Part shown: positions 27,184 through 35,735 of the stretch, piece by piece | How positions within the stretch are numbered: position 1 is the first letter of the stretch | Layout of the letters: every line of letters begins with the position of its first letter | NCBI GenBank assembly: GCA_964276095.1 | Contig: CAXYDR010000003.1 | Coordinates: 1,364,001-1,428,000, forward strand | Reading direction: 5' to 3' | Length of the DNA stretch: 64,000 bases | DNA from: GCA-2733415 sp964276095 | Lineage (GTDB): Bacteria > Bacteroidota > Bacteroidia > Flavobacteriales > Flavobacteriaceae | The notes under the pieces: model-generated | What the model was told of the DNA's origin: nothing | Database searches by the model: none | What the model saw: only the letters and a program-made list of their open reading frames with translations | Made by a program: the position numbers and the translations under genes

Positions 27184-27191
27184 CAAATTTA
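27184..27191 (-). promoter_or_regulatory. TAAATTTG box directly before dinB
   Basis: Minus-strand TAAATTTG then AAC then ATG. As a -7 element it would place the transcript start at or next to the start codon. A CTG lies 19 bases further up in place of TTG. Compare umuC and umuD. Confidence 0.5.
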
Positions 27192-27233
27192 TAATATCTT
27201 TATCGTTTTACAGATTTTAATACTATAATTTAA

Positions 27234-27830
27234 ATGAACTTTTTAAAGACATTACTTTTATTGTTGTTGGCTTTGTTTGTATGGTCGGCAATAAAACCTT
27301 TTGAATATTTCACTTGGTTTTTGGAAGTGTTACCAGCTGTTATCGGTATTTTGGTATTGTTATTTACATATAAGAATTTCCAGTTTACAAAATTAGTTTA
27401 CGTTTTGATATTTATCCATTGTATAATCTTGATTATTGGAGGACATTATACCTATGCTGAGGTTCCTTTGTTTGATTGGATTCAGGAAGCGTTTCATCAA
27501 TCAAGAAATAATTATGATAAAGTAGGGCATTTTGCACAAGGATTTGTTCCGGCAATGATTACTAGGGAACTATTAATTCGTAAAAATATTATTAATGGGA
27601 AAGCATGGTTAAACTTTATTGTGGTTTGTATTGCTATGGCAATTAGTGTTACTTATGAGTTTATTGAATGGGGAGTTTCATTGGGTACTGGTGATGGAGG
27701 AGATTCTTTTTTAGGAACTCAAGGTTATGTTTGGGATACGCAATCGGATATGTTTTATGCTACTTTTGGTGCTATTATTGCATTAGTGGTGTTGAGTAAA
27801 ATCCATGACAAACAATTGATTAATAAATAG
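27234..27830 (+). CDS. DUF2238 (YjdF-like) membrane protein
   Basis: A 198-residue inner-membrane protein with five or six hydrophobic helices. The family signature is visible: YDKVGHFAQGFVPAM, TYEFIEWG and GYVWDTQSDMFYATFGA, with conserved acidic and His residues that could bind a metal (inference). The function of the family is unknown. It is divergent from dinB and 18 bases before the CYTH gene, so these two may form an operon. Confidence 0.85.
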   Translation: MNFLKTLLLLLLALFVWSAIKPFEYFTWFLEVLPAVIGILVLLFTYKNFQFTKLVYVLIFIHCIILIIGGHYTYAEVPLFDWIQEAFHQSRNNYDKVGHFAQGFVPAMITRELLIRKNIINGKAWLNFIVVCIAMAISVTYEFIEWGVSLGTGDGGDSFLGTQGYVWDTQSDMFYATFGAIIALVVLSKIHDKQLINK

Positions 27831-27848
27831 ATTTTCAATTTACAGAAG

Positions 27849-28322
27849 ATGAATATGATTGAAATAGAACGTAAGTTTTTAGTAGTTTCAGAGGAGTATA
27901 AAGCAGTAGCTTTTAAAAGCACTCGCATAACACAAGGTTTTTTGAGTACTGACCCTAAACGAACAGTTCGTGTACGTGTAAAAGGAAATCAAGGTTTTTT
28001 AACTATTAAAGGGAAATCGAATACCAGCGGAACATCTCGTTTTGAATGGGAAAAAGAAATTGATTTACAAGAAGCTGAGGCTTTATTGAAATTGTGTAAA
28101 AAAGGAATTATTGATAAAATTAGGTATGAGGTAAAAAGCAATACTCATATTTATGAAATAGATGAATTTTTCGGAGATAACAACGGATTAGTTGTAGCAG
28201 AAATTGAACTGAATTCAGAAGAAGAAGCTTTTGAAAAACCAAATTGGTTAGGAATTGAAGTTACAGGAGAAGTAAAATATTACAATTCACAATTGAGCAC
28301 AACACCTTTTTGTGAGTGGTAA
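27849..28322 (+). CDS. CYTH-domain protein (triphosphate tunnel metalloenzyme)
   Basis: A 157-residue CYTH protein. It opens with the ExExK signature (MIEIERKFLV) and has the alternating basic and acidic strands of the tunnel: RTVRVRVKGNQGFLTIKG, RFEWEKEI, KIRYEV, YEIDEFFGDNNGLVVAEIEL. Single-domain bacterial members are mostly inorganic triphosphatases, and the class IV adenylate cyclases share the fold; triphosphatase is the safer guess. A second ATG two codons in (27855) is an equally good start. It ends 3 bases before the convergent umuD stop. Confidence 0.88.
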   Translation: MNMIEIERKFLVVSEEYKAVAFKSTRITQGFLSTDPKRTVRVRVKGNQGFLTIKGKSNTSGTSRFEWEKEIDLQEAEALLKLCKKGIIDKIRYEVKSNTHIYEIDEFFGDNNGLVVAEIELNSEEEAFEKPNWLGIEVTGEVKYYNSQLSTTPFCEW

Positions 28323-28325
28323 TAT

Positions 28326-28757
28326 TTATAGTTTTTTAACTACGTTAGTTACAATACCCCAAATAACAAAATTATTTTCTGAAGTTACTTGTATAGGTTG
28401 GTAGTCTGGATTTTCAGGTTGTAACCAAACACCATCACTCTCTACACGTAAACGTTTTACTGTAAATTCACCATCTAAAAAACAGACAGCTATTTTATTA
28501 TGTGTTGGAGCAATACTTCTGTCAATAACTAATAAATCATTATCATCTAAACCCGCACCAATCATTGATTGTCCGCTTACTCTAGCAAAAAAAGTAGCTT
28601 CTTTGTTTTTAATCAATTCTCTATCTAAAGAAATACGATCCTGTTTAAAATCATCAGCAGGTGAGGGGAAACCACATGATATTCCTGTATCGAAAAAAAT
28701 GGCTCCTTCACTCTTTTGAGTATCAGGGGTGAAAAATGTAAGTGCTTCAGTTATCAT
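28326..28757 (-). CDS. umuD: UmuD-like autoproteolytic translesion protein
   Basis: A 143-residue S24-family protein without a DNA-binding domain. The self-cleavage site is Cys28-Gly29 (ISCGFPSP), the nucleophile Ser64 (SGQSMIGAG) and the general base Lys101 (GEFTVKRL), matching the spacing of E. coli Cys24-Gly25/Ser60/Lys97. After RecA-stimulated cleavage it should assemble with UmuC into polymerase V. Unusually it lies downstream of umuC in the direction of transcription, with a palindromic repeat between them. A GTACCTTTA box sits 4 bases before its start. Confidence 0.92.
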   Translation of the reverse strand: MITEALTFFTPDTQKSEGAIFFDTGISCGFPSPADDFKQDRISLDRELIKNKEATFFARVSGQSMIGAGLDDNDLLVIDRSIAPTHNKIAVCFLDGEFTVKRLRVESDGVWLQPENPDYQPIQVTSENNFVIWGIVTNVVKKL

Positions 28758-28761
28758 AGGC

Positions 28762-28770
28762 TAAAGGTAC
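28762..28770 (-). promoter_or_regulatory. GTACCTTTA box directly before umuD
   Basis: Minus-strand GTACCTTTA followed after GCCT by the ATG. The same nine bases lie 3 bases before umuC. It fits a TAnnTTTG-like -7 element (7 of 8) or an operator. Confidence 0.45.
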
Positions 28771-28817
28771 TTCTTTTTAAATTAAATGAGACATGAATAT
28801 ATAATAGTGAGTAAAAA

Positions 28818-28855
28818 ACCCCCTCACCTCAGTCCTCTCCCTAAGGAGAGGAAGT
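28818..28855 (-). repeat. REP-like palindromic repeat between umuC and umuD
   Basis: Minus strand: CTTCCTCTCCTTAGGGAGAG then GACTGAGGTGAGGGG, the same palindrome and GGTGAGG tail as at 6216, 19828 and 22131. Confidence 0.7.
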
Positions 28856-28857
28856 CT

Positions 28858-30117
28858 TTATTTTATAATAAGAATTTCATTAAACTGAGTAGTATATTGT
28901 TTTGATAAATGATCCTGACGCATTTTCCAAGTCTTTCCTAGGTCTTGATTCGCAAGTTTTAATTTTTGATCACCATACTTATTGTTGAGGTTATCAATAA
29001 CTTTCATTAGCGGTTGGTGCTTTGGGTTTTCTCGAGCAAACATGTCCAATTGATGATTATCAGTAGGCACCAAACCTGTTACAATTACACCAGCGCGTTT
29101 GTATTTAATTCCTTTTTTATACAATGCATCAATAGCTTTAGTTGCATGTTTTACTATTGTAAGGGTAGAGTTTGTTGAGTGAGGTAAAACAACTGTGACG
29201 CTGTTTTTGTAAGGCTGTGATGTTTCTTCAAATCTACTCCCTTGTAATAAAACGAGAAGTATATTACAGTTAGAATTTTGTTTTCGTAATTTTTCAGCAC
29301 AGCTATTGGCAAATGTAGCAACACGCTCTTTAATGTCATTAATATCTGTATACGTGTTTTCAAAACTACGTGTGGTGGCAATGGATTTTTTTACAGGATG
29401 ATCATCTTCTAAAGTAAGGGTTGTTATTCCTTCTAAGTCCTTTTTTAAATTGAGTTCTGTGATTGAAAATTTGTTTTTTACCCAGGTATCAGAAAGTTGT
29501 GTAAAATCATAAGCCGTTTTAATATTTTGTTGAGCTAGTCGTTTTTGTAACTGGCTACCAATTCCCCAAACATCTTTTATTTTAGTCCATTTAAGTGCTT
29601 TTATTCTTTTCTCGTCGCTATCAATTACAAAGGTTCCTCCGGTTTCTTTTGGGAACTTTCGGGCAATTTTATTAGCAATTTTTGTGAGTGCTTTAGTAGG
29701 AGCTATTCCTACGCAAGTTGGTAGTCCGGTCCATTGTAAAATACGATTACGCATTTCATGTCCGAGTTTATTCAAACTCTCATTTTCAATAGTGTTTAAA
29801 GCTAAAAAAGCTTCGTCAATACTGTAGACTTCAACATCAGGAGAAAATTGCCTTAAAATACTCATTACTCTACTACTCATATCTCCATAAAGGGGATAAT
29901 TAGAAGAAAAGACTTCAATATTATGTTCTTTAAAAAACTGTTTGTATTTAAATGCAGGAGCTCCCATTGGTAGTCCTAAATTTTTAGCTTCATCACTACG
30001 CGCAATAACACAGCCATCATTATTGGATAAAATGGCAATAGGAGTGTTCCTGAATTGTGGTTGAAAAACACGTTCGCAGGAAGCATAAAAGTTATTACAA
30101 TCTACAAGTGCAAACAT
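28858..30117 (-). CDS. umuC: UmuC-like Y-family DNA polymerase V subunit
   Basis: A 419-residue polymerase with the UmuC opening MFALVDCNNFYASCERVFQP, the acidic motif VYSIDEAFL, the HhH stretch IKDVWGIGSQLQKRL, and the C-terminal DUF4113-like end (LKLANQDLGKTWKMRQDHLSKQYT) that is typical of UmuC and absent from DinB. It copies damaged DNA together with UmuD'. It precedes umuD in the direction of transcription, the reverse of the usual order. The GTACCTTTA box 3 bases before the ATG suggests a leaderless transcript. Confidence 0.95.
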   Translation of the reverse strand: MFALVDCNNFYASCERVFQPQFRNTPIAILSNNDGCVIARSDEAKNLGLPMGAPAFKYKQFFKEHNIEVFSSNYPLYGDMSSRVMSILRQFSPDVEVYSIDEAFLALNTIENESLNKLGHEMRNRILQWTGLPTCVGIAPTKALTKIANKIARKFPKETGGTFVIDSDEKRIKALKWTKIKDVWGIGSQLQKRLAQQNIKTAYDFTQLSDTWVKNKFSITELNLKKDLEGITTLTLEDDHPVKKSIATTRSFENTYTDINDIKERVATFANSCAEKLRKQNSNCNILLVLLQGSRFEETSQPYKNSVTVVLPHSTNSTLTIVKHATKAIDALYKKGIKYKRAGVIVTGLVPTDNHQLDMFARENPKHQPLMKVIDNLNNKYGDQKLKLANQDLGKTWKMRQDHLSKQYTTQFNEILIIK

Positions 30118-30120
30118 GTT

Positions 30121-30129
30121 TAAAGGTAC
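30121..30129 (-). promoter_or_regulatory. GTACCTTTA box directly before umuC
   Basis: Minus-strand GTACCTTTA, AAC, ATG. Identical to the box before umuD and similar in position to the TAAATTTG box before dinB. Confidence 0.45.
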
Positions 30130-30178
30130 GGATTATTCAATTTAAATTGGAGCGTAGGTTTAGTGGAAACGTAGTTTC

Positions 30179-32653
30179 TTAAAAATTCAAATGCATGCTA
30201 GCTTTTAAATTTCTTCCTGAAGCACTAATTCCTGACGCAAATTCTTTGTAGTGAATATCGAAAATATTATCCAAGCCTAATTGTAATTTTAGGGCTTTGG
30301 TTGCTTGATATCCAAATGAGGCATTAAGAATATTCCATGATGGAGTTCCAATATAGTATTCATCATCATCAGTTGTTGGGTTAGGATTTATAAGCGCACT
30401 CTGACTTAAATTATCTTCACCTCCTGGGCTATATTCGTCGGCGTTTTTCTTAGCGGAATACCTCCAATTCAATCTACCATCAATTTTGTTTTTATGATAT
30501 ATAATACCAATGCTGCTAAACAATGGCGATATAGATGGTAAATAGCTGTCAGTATCGTTTGTTTTCCCTTTGGTATAAGTAATGTTCCCTTTTATGGTAA
30601 AGTTGTTTACGGGTACAAAACTAGCGTCTAAAGTTCCTCCAAAAATATAAGCAGTATCTCCATTTACATTTGCGATAGTACTAACTTCATCACCATCGTA
30701 CATTACCGTACTTTCATCGGTAGTGGAATTGTCGTTTTCAACAACGAAATTTGCTCTTGAAATGTAATCGTTAAGTAAGGTGTAGAACCCGTTAATAGCA
30801 ATTTGATTGCGCTTATTTTTAAAGAATTTGGTGACCCCTAGTTCACCATTATAAGCGTATTCTGGTTTTAAGTTTATGTTAGGAACAGTAAGTAACCCGC
30901 TTTTTTCACGAATTTTACCAACATCATCAATATTTGGCGATCTAAACCCTGAAGAGACAACCGCGTTCAAACGGGTTAAATCACTTGGTCTATATGTTAA
31001 TCCGATATTTGCTGTAAACGAAGAATTGTCCAAGGTTAATTTTGTTTCTGGTAAAACAACATAAGTTTGATCAATGAAATCTGCTTTTAGTTTTGTGTAC
31101 GTATACCTTCCTCCGGTATTTAAAGTCATTTTTTTATTAATGTCTTGTCTGTAATTTACATAAGCGGCAGCTGTTGAGTAAGTACTTCCCCCATCAGGAT
31201 ATCTTGATTGTACTACAGTGTTGTTGCTAACTCCAGTAATTAGGTTGTTATTTACCTGTAGTAATTCTCCAAATGCATTTGAATTTACATCATTATGAGT
31301 AAATTCTAAACCATAGGATAAGTCCCTGTTTTTTGATAACGAGACTTTAAAATCGGTATTTATGCTAAAAACATCAACCTCTTCTTCTTGATGAGTACGC
31401 TCTAAACTTCCGTACTTTCTTTTAATACGAGATTCTTTTACGTTTTGGTAAGCAGCTGTAATAGTTCCTGAATTTAACCATTTGTAATCAGGGTTGAATT
31501 GATATTGTGGTGAAAAGAAAAATCTCTTTTGAGGGCCATAATACCATTCAGAAAATTTTAAGGAACCACCTTTTAATTCAGTAAGTTTATCAAAACGAGG
31601 AATGTTAGTAGATTCTGATAATTGAAAGTTCAGAATTAAATTGCTCGTATCTGTTGTCTGAATATTGAATTTCTGTAAAACGTCATACTGATTGTAACCT
31701 GTGTTTTTCTGTATGTGTGGTTTAGTATTTGATACTGGAGTATCGTTAAATAGTTGATTATTATTGTCAGAATAAAAAGGAACTAATCCCCATTGGTCAT
31801 GACCATGAGTTCTGTTTTTCCCCATTCTAAGATCTCCAAAACTTGCAACAGAAAATGAAGTGTATGATGCCCATTTTTTAAAACTAAACTCTCCTCCAAA
31901 ACTTTGTGTAAATTCATTATTAGCAGATGAAAAACGAGTGCTGGAATTTCCTGTAAAAGTTTTGTTATAATCTATTTTAGGTGTTCGGGTGTAAAAATGA
32001 ACGATACCACCTAGCGCATCACTACCATAAATAACAGATGATGGACCAAAAATAACCTCGGTTCTTTCTAATGAACTCGGATCAACAGTAATAGCGCTTT
32101 GCAAATGTCCAGAACGATAAATGGCATTGTTCATTCTAACGTTATCCATTACTAACAACACTCTATTTGCTTCAAAACCTCTAATAACAGGGCTTCCACC
32201 GCCTCCTTGTGATTTTTGTACACGTAACCCTGGAGTTGCAGCGAGTAAATCGGCTGTTGTTTGTGGTGCTAATTGTTGAATTTTCCTTCGAGTTAAAATT
32301 TCTATTTTTTCAGCAACACGTGATTTTTTTACTTTAGATTTTGATATAGATAAAGTAACTTCTGATAGTTCATCAGATTCGTTTTCAAGATATATAATTG
32401 ATTTAATGTTAGATTTTAAAACTGAAAAATCTCTATAGCTAAGGTGGGAGAAATAAATGATTTCGTTAGAATCAAAAATCTTTATAGTAGCTTTTCCGTA
32501 GATATCAGAAACAGTACTTTTTGATTTATCACTATTGTAAATAGCTACATTTATAATAGGTTCATCAGTAGTAATATCTTTAAAAAATATTTCTTGCGCA
32601 TAGCTTACTTTTATGAATAGAAAAAAGGATATGATAAAAAATATGTTTTTCAT
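30179..32653 (-). CDS. TonB-dependent outer-membrane receptor (haem/haemoglobin-receptor-like)
   Basis: An 824-residue receptor. A signal peptide (FFLFIKVSYAQ) is followed by a short carboxypeptidase-like N-terminal extension, the plug (QQLAPQTTADLLAATPGLRVQ, PVIRGFEANRVLLVMDNVR, IYGSDALGGIVHFYTR) and a 22-strand-size barrel ending FDIHYKEFASGI...LHLNF. GFRSPN and INLKPEYAYNGELG are at the position of the FRAP/NPNL motifs of haem and haemoglobin receptors, so haem compounds are a reasonable guess; other iron chelates cannot be excluded. It lies one base after recO on the same strand. Confidence 0.88.
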   Translation of the reverse strand: MKNIFFIISFFLFIKVSYAQEIFFKDITTDEPIINVAIYNSDKSKSTVSDIYGKATIKIFDSNEIIYFSHLSYRDFSVLKSNIKSIIYLENESDELSEVTLSISKSKVKKSRVAEKIEILTRRKIQQLAPQTTADLLAATPGLRVQKSQGGGGSPVIRGFEANRVLLVMDNVRMNNAIYRSGHLQSAITVDPSSLERTEVIFGPSSVIYGSDALGGIVHFYTRTPKIDYNKTFTGNSSTRFSSANNEFTQSFGGEFSFKKWASYTSFSVASFGDLRMGKNRTHGHDQWGLVPFYSDNNNQLFNDTPVSNTKPHIQKNTGYNQYDVLQKFNIQTTDTSNLILNFQLSESTNIPRFDKLTELKGGSLKFSEWYYGPQKRFFFSPQYQFNPDYKWLNSGTITAAYQNVKESRIKRKYGSLERTHQEEEVDVFSINTDFKVSLSKNRDLSYGLEFTHNDVNSNAFGELLQVNNNLITGVSNNTVVQSRYPDGGSTYSTAAAYVNYRQDINKKMTLNTGGRYTYTKLKADFIDQTYVVLPETKLTLDNSSFTANIGLTYRPSDLTRLNAVVSSGFRSPNIDDVGKIREKSGLLTVPNINLKPEYAYNGELGVTKFFKNKRNQIAINGFYTLLNDYISRANFVVENDNSTTDESTVMYDGDEVSTIANVNGDTAYIFGGTLDASFVPVNNFTIKGNITYTKGKTNDTDSYLPSISPLFSSIGIIYHKNKIDGRLNWRYSAKKNADEYSPGGEDNLSQSALINPNPTTDDDEYYIGTPSWNILNASFGYQATKALKLQLGLDNIFDIHYKEFASGISASGRNLKASMHLNF

Positions 32654-32654
32654 T

Positions 32655-33335
32655 TTAGTTGAAAATATCGTGTAGGATTTTTAAAGATTTCGGTTTTTTA
32701 AAATCGCCCAAATGTACACTAAAATAGTGTAAGATTTCGTTTAAAATATCTTGTCGCATTTGAGCATTTATTTTGATAGTATTTAAGTCATCAAAATGTA
32801 TGCCTAATAGTTTTTTTAAAACATCAATTTTTTGATTGTCCTTCTCATAACTAAAGAAATTTAGGTGTAGGGTTTGAATGTCAGGATAGACACCTAAATA
32901 TTGTGATAATTTTAATAGAAATGTTAAATGGAAGTTGGCGTTAAACTCGTGTAAATCATACCAAAGTAAAGAGGCTTCTAGGAAATGATATAACTCAATG
33001 TTTTTTTCTTCTTCTTTCAATATGCCTTGCAGTACTTCAGCAATAAACATTGACACTGTGCTTTTGTATATATTCGTGTGTATACTGGTGTACGAATGAT
33101 GGAGTCTTACCTCAGTTATTTTGTGTAATGATTGATTGGGTTTGTAATTAGTTTGAATTTCTAACTGAGTTAATAATTGAAAATAAGCGGGGTTTAACTT
33201 TCCTTTCTTAGCTTTAAAAATATGATGTAAAATATAGGATTGTACTCCTAATTCTTTGGTGTAACATGAAACGATCAAAGAGCTATCTTTGTACTTTAAA
33301 GCTGATAATACAATTGCGTTTGTAGTAAGTAACAT
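32655..33335 (-). CDS. recO: DNA repair protein RecO
   Basis: A 226-residue recombination mediator that helps load RecA at gaps. It has the N-terminal OB-fold start TTNAIVLSALKYKDSSLIVSCYT and the helical C-terminal half with the family phrase LHHIFKAKKGKLNPAYFQLLTQLEI. The zinc cysteines of some RecO proteins are absent, as is common in Bacteroidota. Its ATG overlaps the porZ stop by one base (TAATG), so it is translated in coupling with porZ. One base separates its stop from the start of the TonB-dependent receptor gene. Confidence 0.93.
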   Translation of the reverse strand: MLLTTNAIVLSALKYKDSSLIVSCYTKELGVQSYILHHIFKAKKGKLNPAYFQLLTQLEIQTNYKPNQSLHKITEVRLHHSYTSIHTNIYKSTVSMFIAEVLQGILKEEEKNIELYHFLEASLLWYDLHEFNANFHLTFLLKLSQYLGVYPDIQTLHLNFFSYEKDNQKIDVLKKLLGIHFDDLNTIKINAQMRQDILNEILHYFSVHLGDFKKPKSLKILHDIFN

Positions 33336-35608
33336 TACCTAACTATCATGACTTTTTCAACTGTAGTCTCGTCTCCTTCTTTTGTCGTAACCATTACAAT
33401 ATAAACTCCAGAAGCTACTTTGTGTTTGCCAAAAGCAGTTTGGTTCCATTCGTAAGTTCCTCCTTTAACGGTGTTTTCATCAACTAAGTTACCCGATATA
33501 TCAGTGATTTTGATGTTTGCACCATCAATCAAACCTTTAATTATAATATTACCATTATAGTTTGGTCTAACTGGATTTGGTTGGATGACCACGTTTTCAA
33601 GATTTGCAGCACTAGTTGTTGCATTGGCATTAAAAGCTACCATTCCTTTTTCTGTAGCGAAATAAATTTCACCAGTAGTGTGGTCAATAGACATATCGGT
33701 AATTCCATTTGAGGGTAGAGGAGAATTGTCTTTTGTAAAATGATGGATGGTATTTTGACCGTCAGATGAAAAAAGAAATACACCAGCATCAAGTGTTGAA
33801 ATCCACTTGTTGTTTGCGCCATCTACTTTTATATCTGTGATTGTTTGTCCGAACATTAATTCTTTAGGAATACCTTCTTCTAAAATAATGATAGATTCTG
33901 CTTGAGGATTAGCAGTTGTAAAAAACCCCGCTGTATTATATAAAACCCGTAATCCATCACGAGTTCCTATCCAAAGATTATTATCATTGTCAATCGCCAA
34001 AGCTTTAACAATTTCTACAGGTAAATTTCCATTTTGATCGGTTATTTTCTTAACAATTGGAACGCCATTATTTTCTGAAAGGCCAATGACACCATTTCTA
34101 CGAGTAGCAATCCATTTAGTGTTGTTTTGGTCAATTTCTATATCACCAAAACTGTTTTCGTCACTAGCTGGGTTAGCAATAACACTACTCAGACTAAAGC
34201 TATTTAAGGTGTTGTTTTGGGGGTCGTATACTTTTAGTGCATCATCAACTCTGACTGTCGTAAACCATAGTAGTCCATTAACATCAAAAATTGATTTTCC
34301 AGATAAGATCCATCCATTCCAGAGTTCTAAATCAGTGTTTGTTTCATTGTAAAGTACTGTCGGAATTTCATTATTAACTTCTATAAATCCGTCCCAAAAT
34401 GATGTTATAAATACTTGATTTGGATTAAAAGGGTTTACAGAAACACTTATCAAGTTGGCGGCATCTAAAACACTGCTATATGGAGTATTTGACCAAATGT
34501 TATTTTTTAAATGACTAAATCCTTTTTTAGTTATCGGACTTGGTCCTCCAGAAACAGAGTATTTACCATAAACAACCCATACTTCTTTATTTGTAGCAGT
34601 AATAGTAAATACGTTATTCTCGGTTGGGCCATTAGGTTTAATTTGTTGATTTAACGTACCGTCAGACAAATTAAAGCTTAATATTCCATCGCTTTCAGTT
34701 CCTATGTAAACTTTATTGTTTGTTAAAGTAGAAACGGTAAAGTTTGATCCGTATTCTGGTTGATTATTTATAGTTAGGATATTAGTTAGTGGCGCATCGT
34801 ATACATTAGTGACAGTTTCACTTGTAATTAACATTTTTCCATTAGCAACTCTATGATCTAAAACAGAAGTGGTTAAATTAGATTGATTGTCGAATGAGGT
34901 TCCGTTATAATTATAATATAATGAATTAGCACTGTCAATTGCATAAATTCTGTCGTTGAAAGTGGTAATGCTTTTCCAATTAGTAGAAGGTGTAGTTAGC
35001 GTCTCCCATAGGGAAAAGTCAATAATGTTTGAATCTGCATGTTGTGCTCTTTTTATACCTTCAGTAGTTGCAGCATAGATGTATTCGTCTTTTACGGTTG
35101 TTTGTTTTACAGATATTTGTCCACCAGTTATCCCTATGAAATAACTATCTTCAAACTCTAAATTATCCAAGCTATATGTGCTAATCCCAAAGTCACAGGA
35201 TAAGTATACTAAACCATTAAATTCATAAATATGATTTATTTTTTTAATATTTGGTGGAATACTTGGCTTATTTAAAATATCTACGACAGTGATTACCTTT
35301 TCTGGTGTAACAATTTCAACTAACCCATTTTCATATCCAATTACTGAAGTTGCATAAATATCACTATAGTAGTAGTAAGATATTTTTTCACCAGTTAGCC
35401 CATGTATAGTTGAAGTGTTGCTGCTTTCTTGAGTAGTTGTGTTGTATTTAAAAATTGCGTTTTCTGCAGAAGCTAATATGTTATCCTGAGCGTGAGCGAT
35501 ACCCGTAATATTCAAATACGAATAATGTCCTTCCCATTGCCCAGAGTAATCTTGCGCAAAAATTAGAGTGCTAAAAAAAAGAGATAGATATAGAAGCTTA
35601 AAATTCAT
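33335..35608 (-). CDS. porZ: Type IX secretion system protein PorZ
   Basis: A 757-residue surface protein: signal peptide (MNFKLLYLSLFFSTLIFAQ), then two beta-propellers built of two-component-regulator-type blades (for example NNLWIGTRDGLRVLYN, NKWISTLDAGVFLFSSDG, EIYFATEKGMVAFN), and a type A C-terminal sorting domain (VVIQPNPVRPNYNGNIIIKG ... GVYIVMVTTKEG). In Porphyromonas PorZ belongs to the attachment complex that links A-LPS to T9SS cargo. An upstream TTG at 35638 would precede the signal peptide, so ATG 35608 is preferred. The recO overlap is shared with other Flavobacteriaceae as far as I recall. Confidence 0.9.
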   Translation of the reverse strand: MNFKLLYLSLFFSTLIFAQDYSGQWEGHYSYLNITGIAHAQDNILASAENAIFKYNTTTQESSNTSTIHGLTGEKISYYYYSDIYATSVIGYENGLVEIVTPEKVITVVDILNKPSIPPNIKKINHIYEFNGLVYLSCDFGISTYSLDNLEFEDSYFIGITGGQISVKQTTVKDEYIYAATTEGIKRAQHADSNIIDFSLWETLTTPSTNWKSITTFNDRIYAIDSANSLYYNYNGTSFDNQSNLTTSVLDHRVANGKMLITSETVTNVYDAPLTNILTINNQPEYGSNFTVSTLTNNKVYIGTESDGILSFNLSDGTLNQQIKPNGPTENNVFTITATNKEVWVVYGKYSVSGGPSPITKKGFSHLKNNIWSNTPYSSVLDAANLISVSVNPFNPNQVFITSFWDGFIEVNNEIPTVLYNETNTDLELWNGWILSGKSIFDVNGLLWFTTVRVDDALKVYDPQNNTLNSFSLSSVIANPASDENSFGDIEIDQNNTKWIATRRNGVIGLSENNGVPIVKKITDQNGNLPVEIVKALAIDNDNNLWIGTRDGLRVLYNTAGFFTTANPQAESIIILEEGIPKELMFGQTITDIKVDGANNKWISTLDAGVFLFSSDGQNTIHHFTKDNSPLPSNGITDMSIDHTTGEIYFATEKGMVAFNANATTSAANLENVVIQPNPVRPNYNGNIIIKGLIDGANIKITDISGNLVDENTVKGGTYEWNQTAFGKHKVASGVYIVMVTTKEGDETTVEKVMIVR

Positions 35609-35686
35609 CAGATAGATTTTATAAAAACAATAGTTCAAATATATTCATTTTAACGCGAAGTAAATTGAAATCTTACATATGTTCAT

Positions 35687-35717
35687 AAAAAAAGCCTTCA
35701 TAAAGAAGGCTTTTTTA
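35687..35717. terminator. Intrinsic terminator of gdhA
   Basis: GCCTTC/GAAGGC stem with ATAAA loop, extended by an A run on one side and a T run on the other, so active on both strands. It lies 20 bases beyond the gdhA stop and before porZ. Confidence 0.82.
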
Positions 35718-35735
35718 AAATATTTAAGGAAGTTT

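Noticed and set aside
28858..30117. Prophage or plasmid origin of umuC/umuD
   Set aside because: No phage or conjugation genes nearby and base composition looks like the neighbours; a chromosomal origin is simpler.
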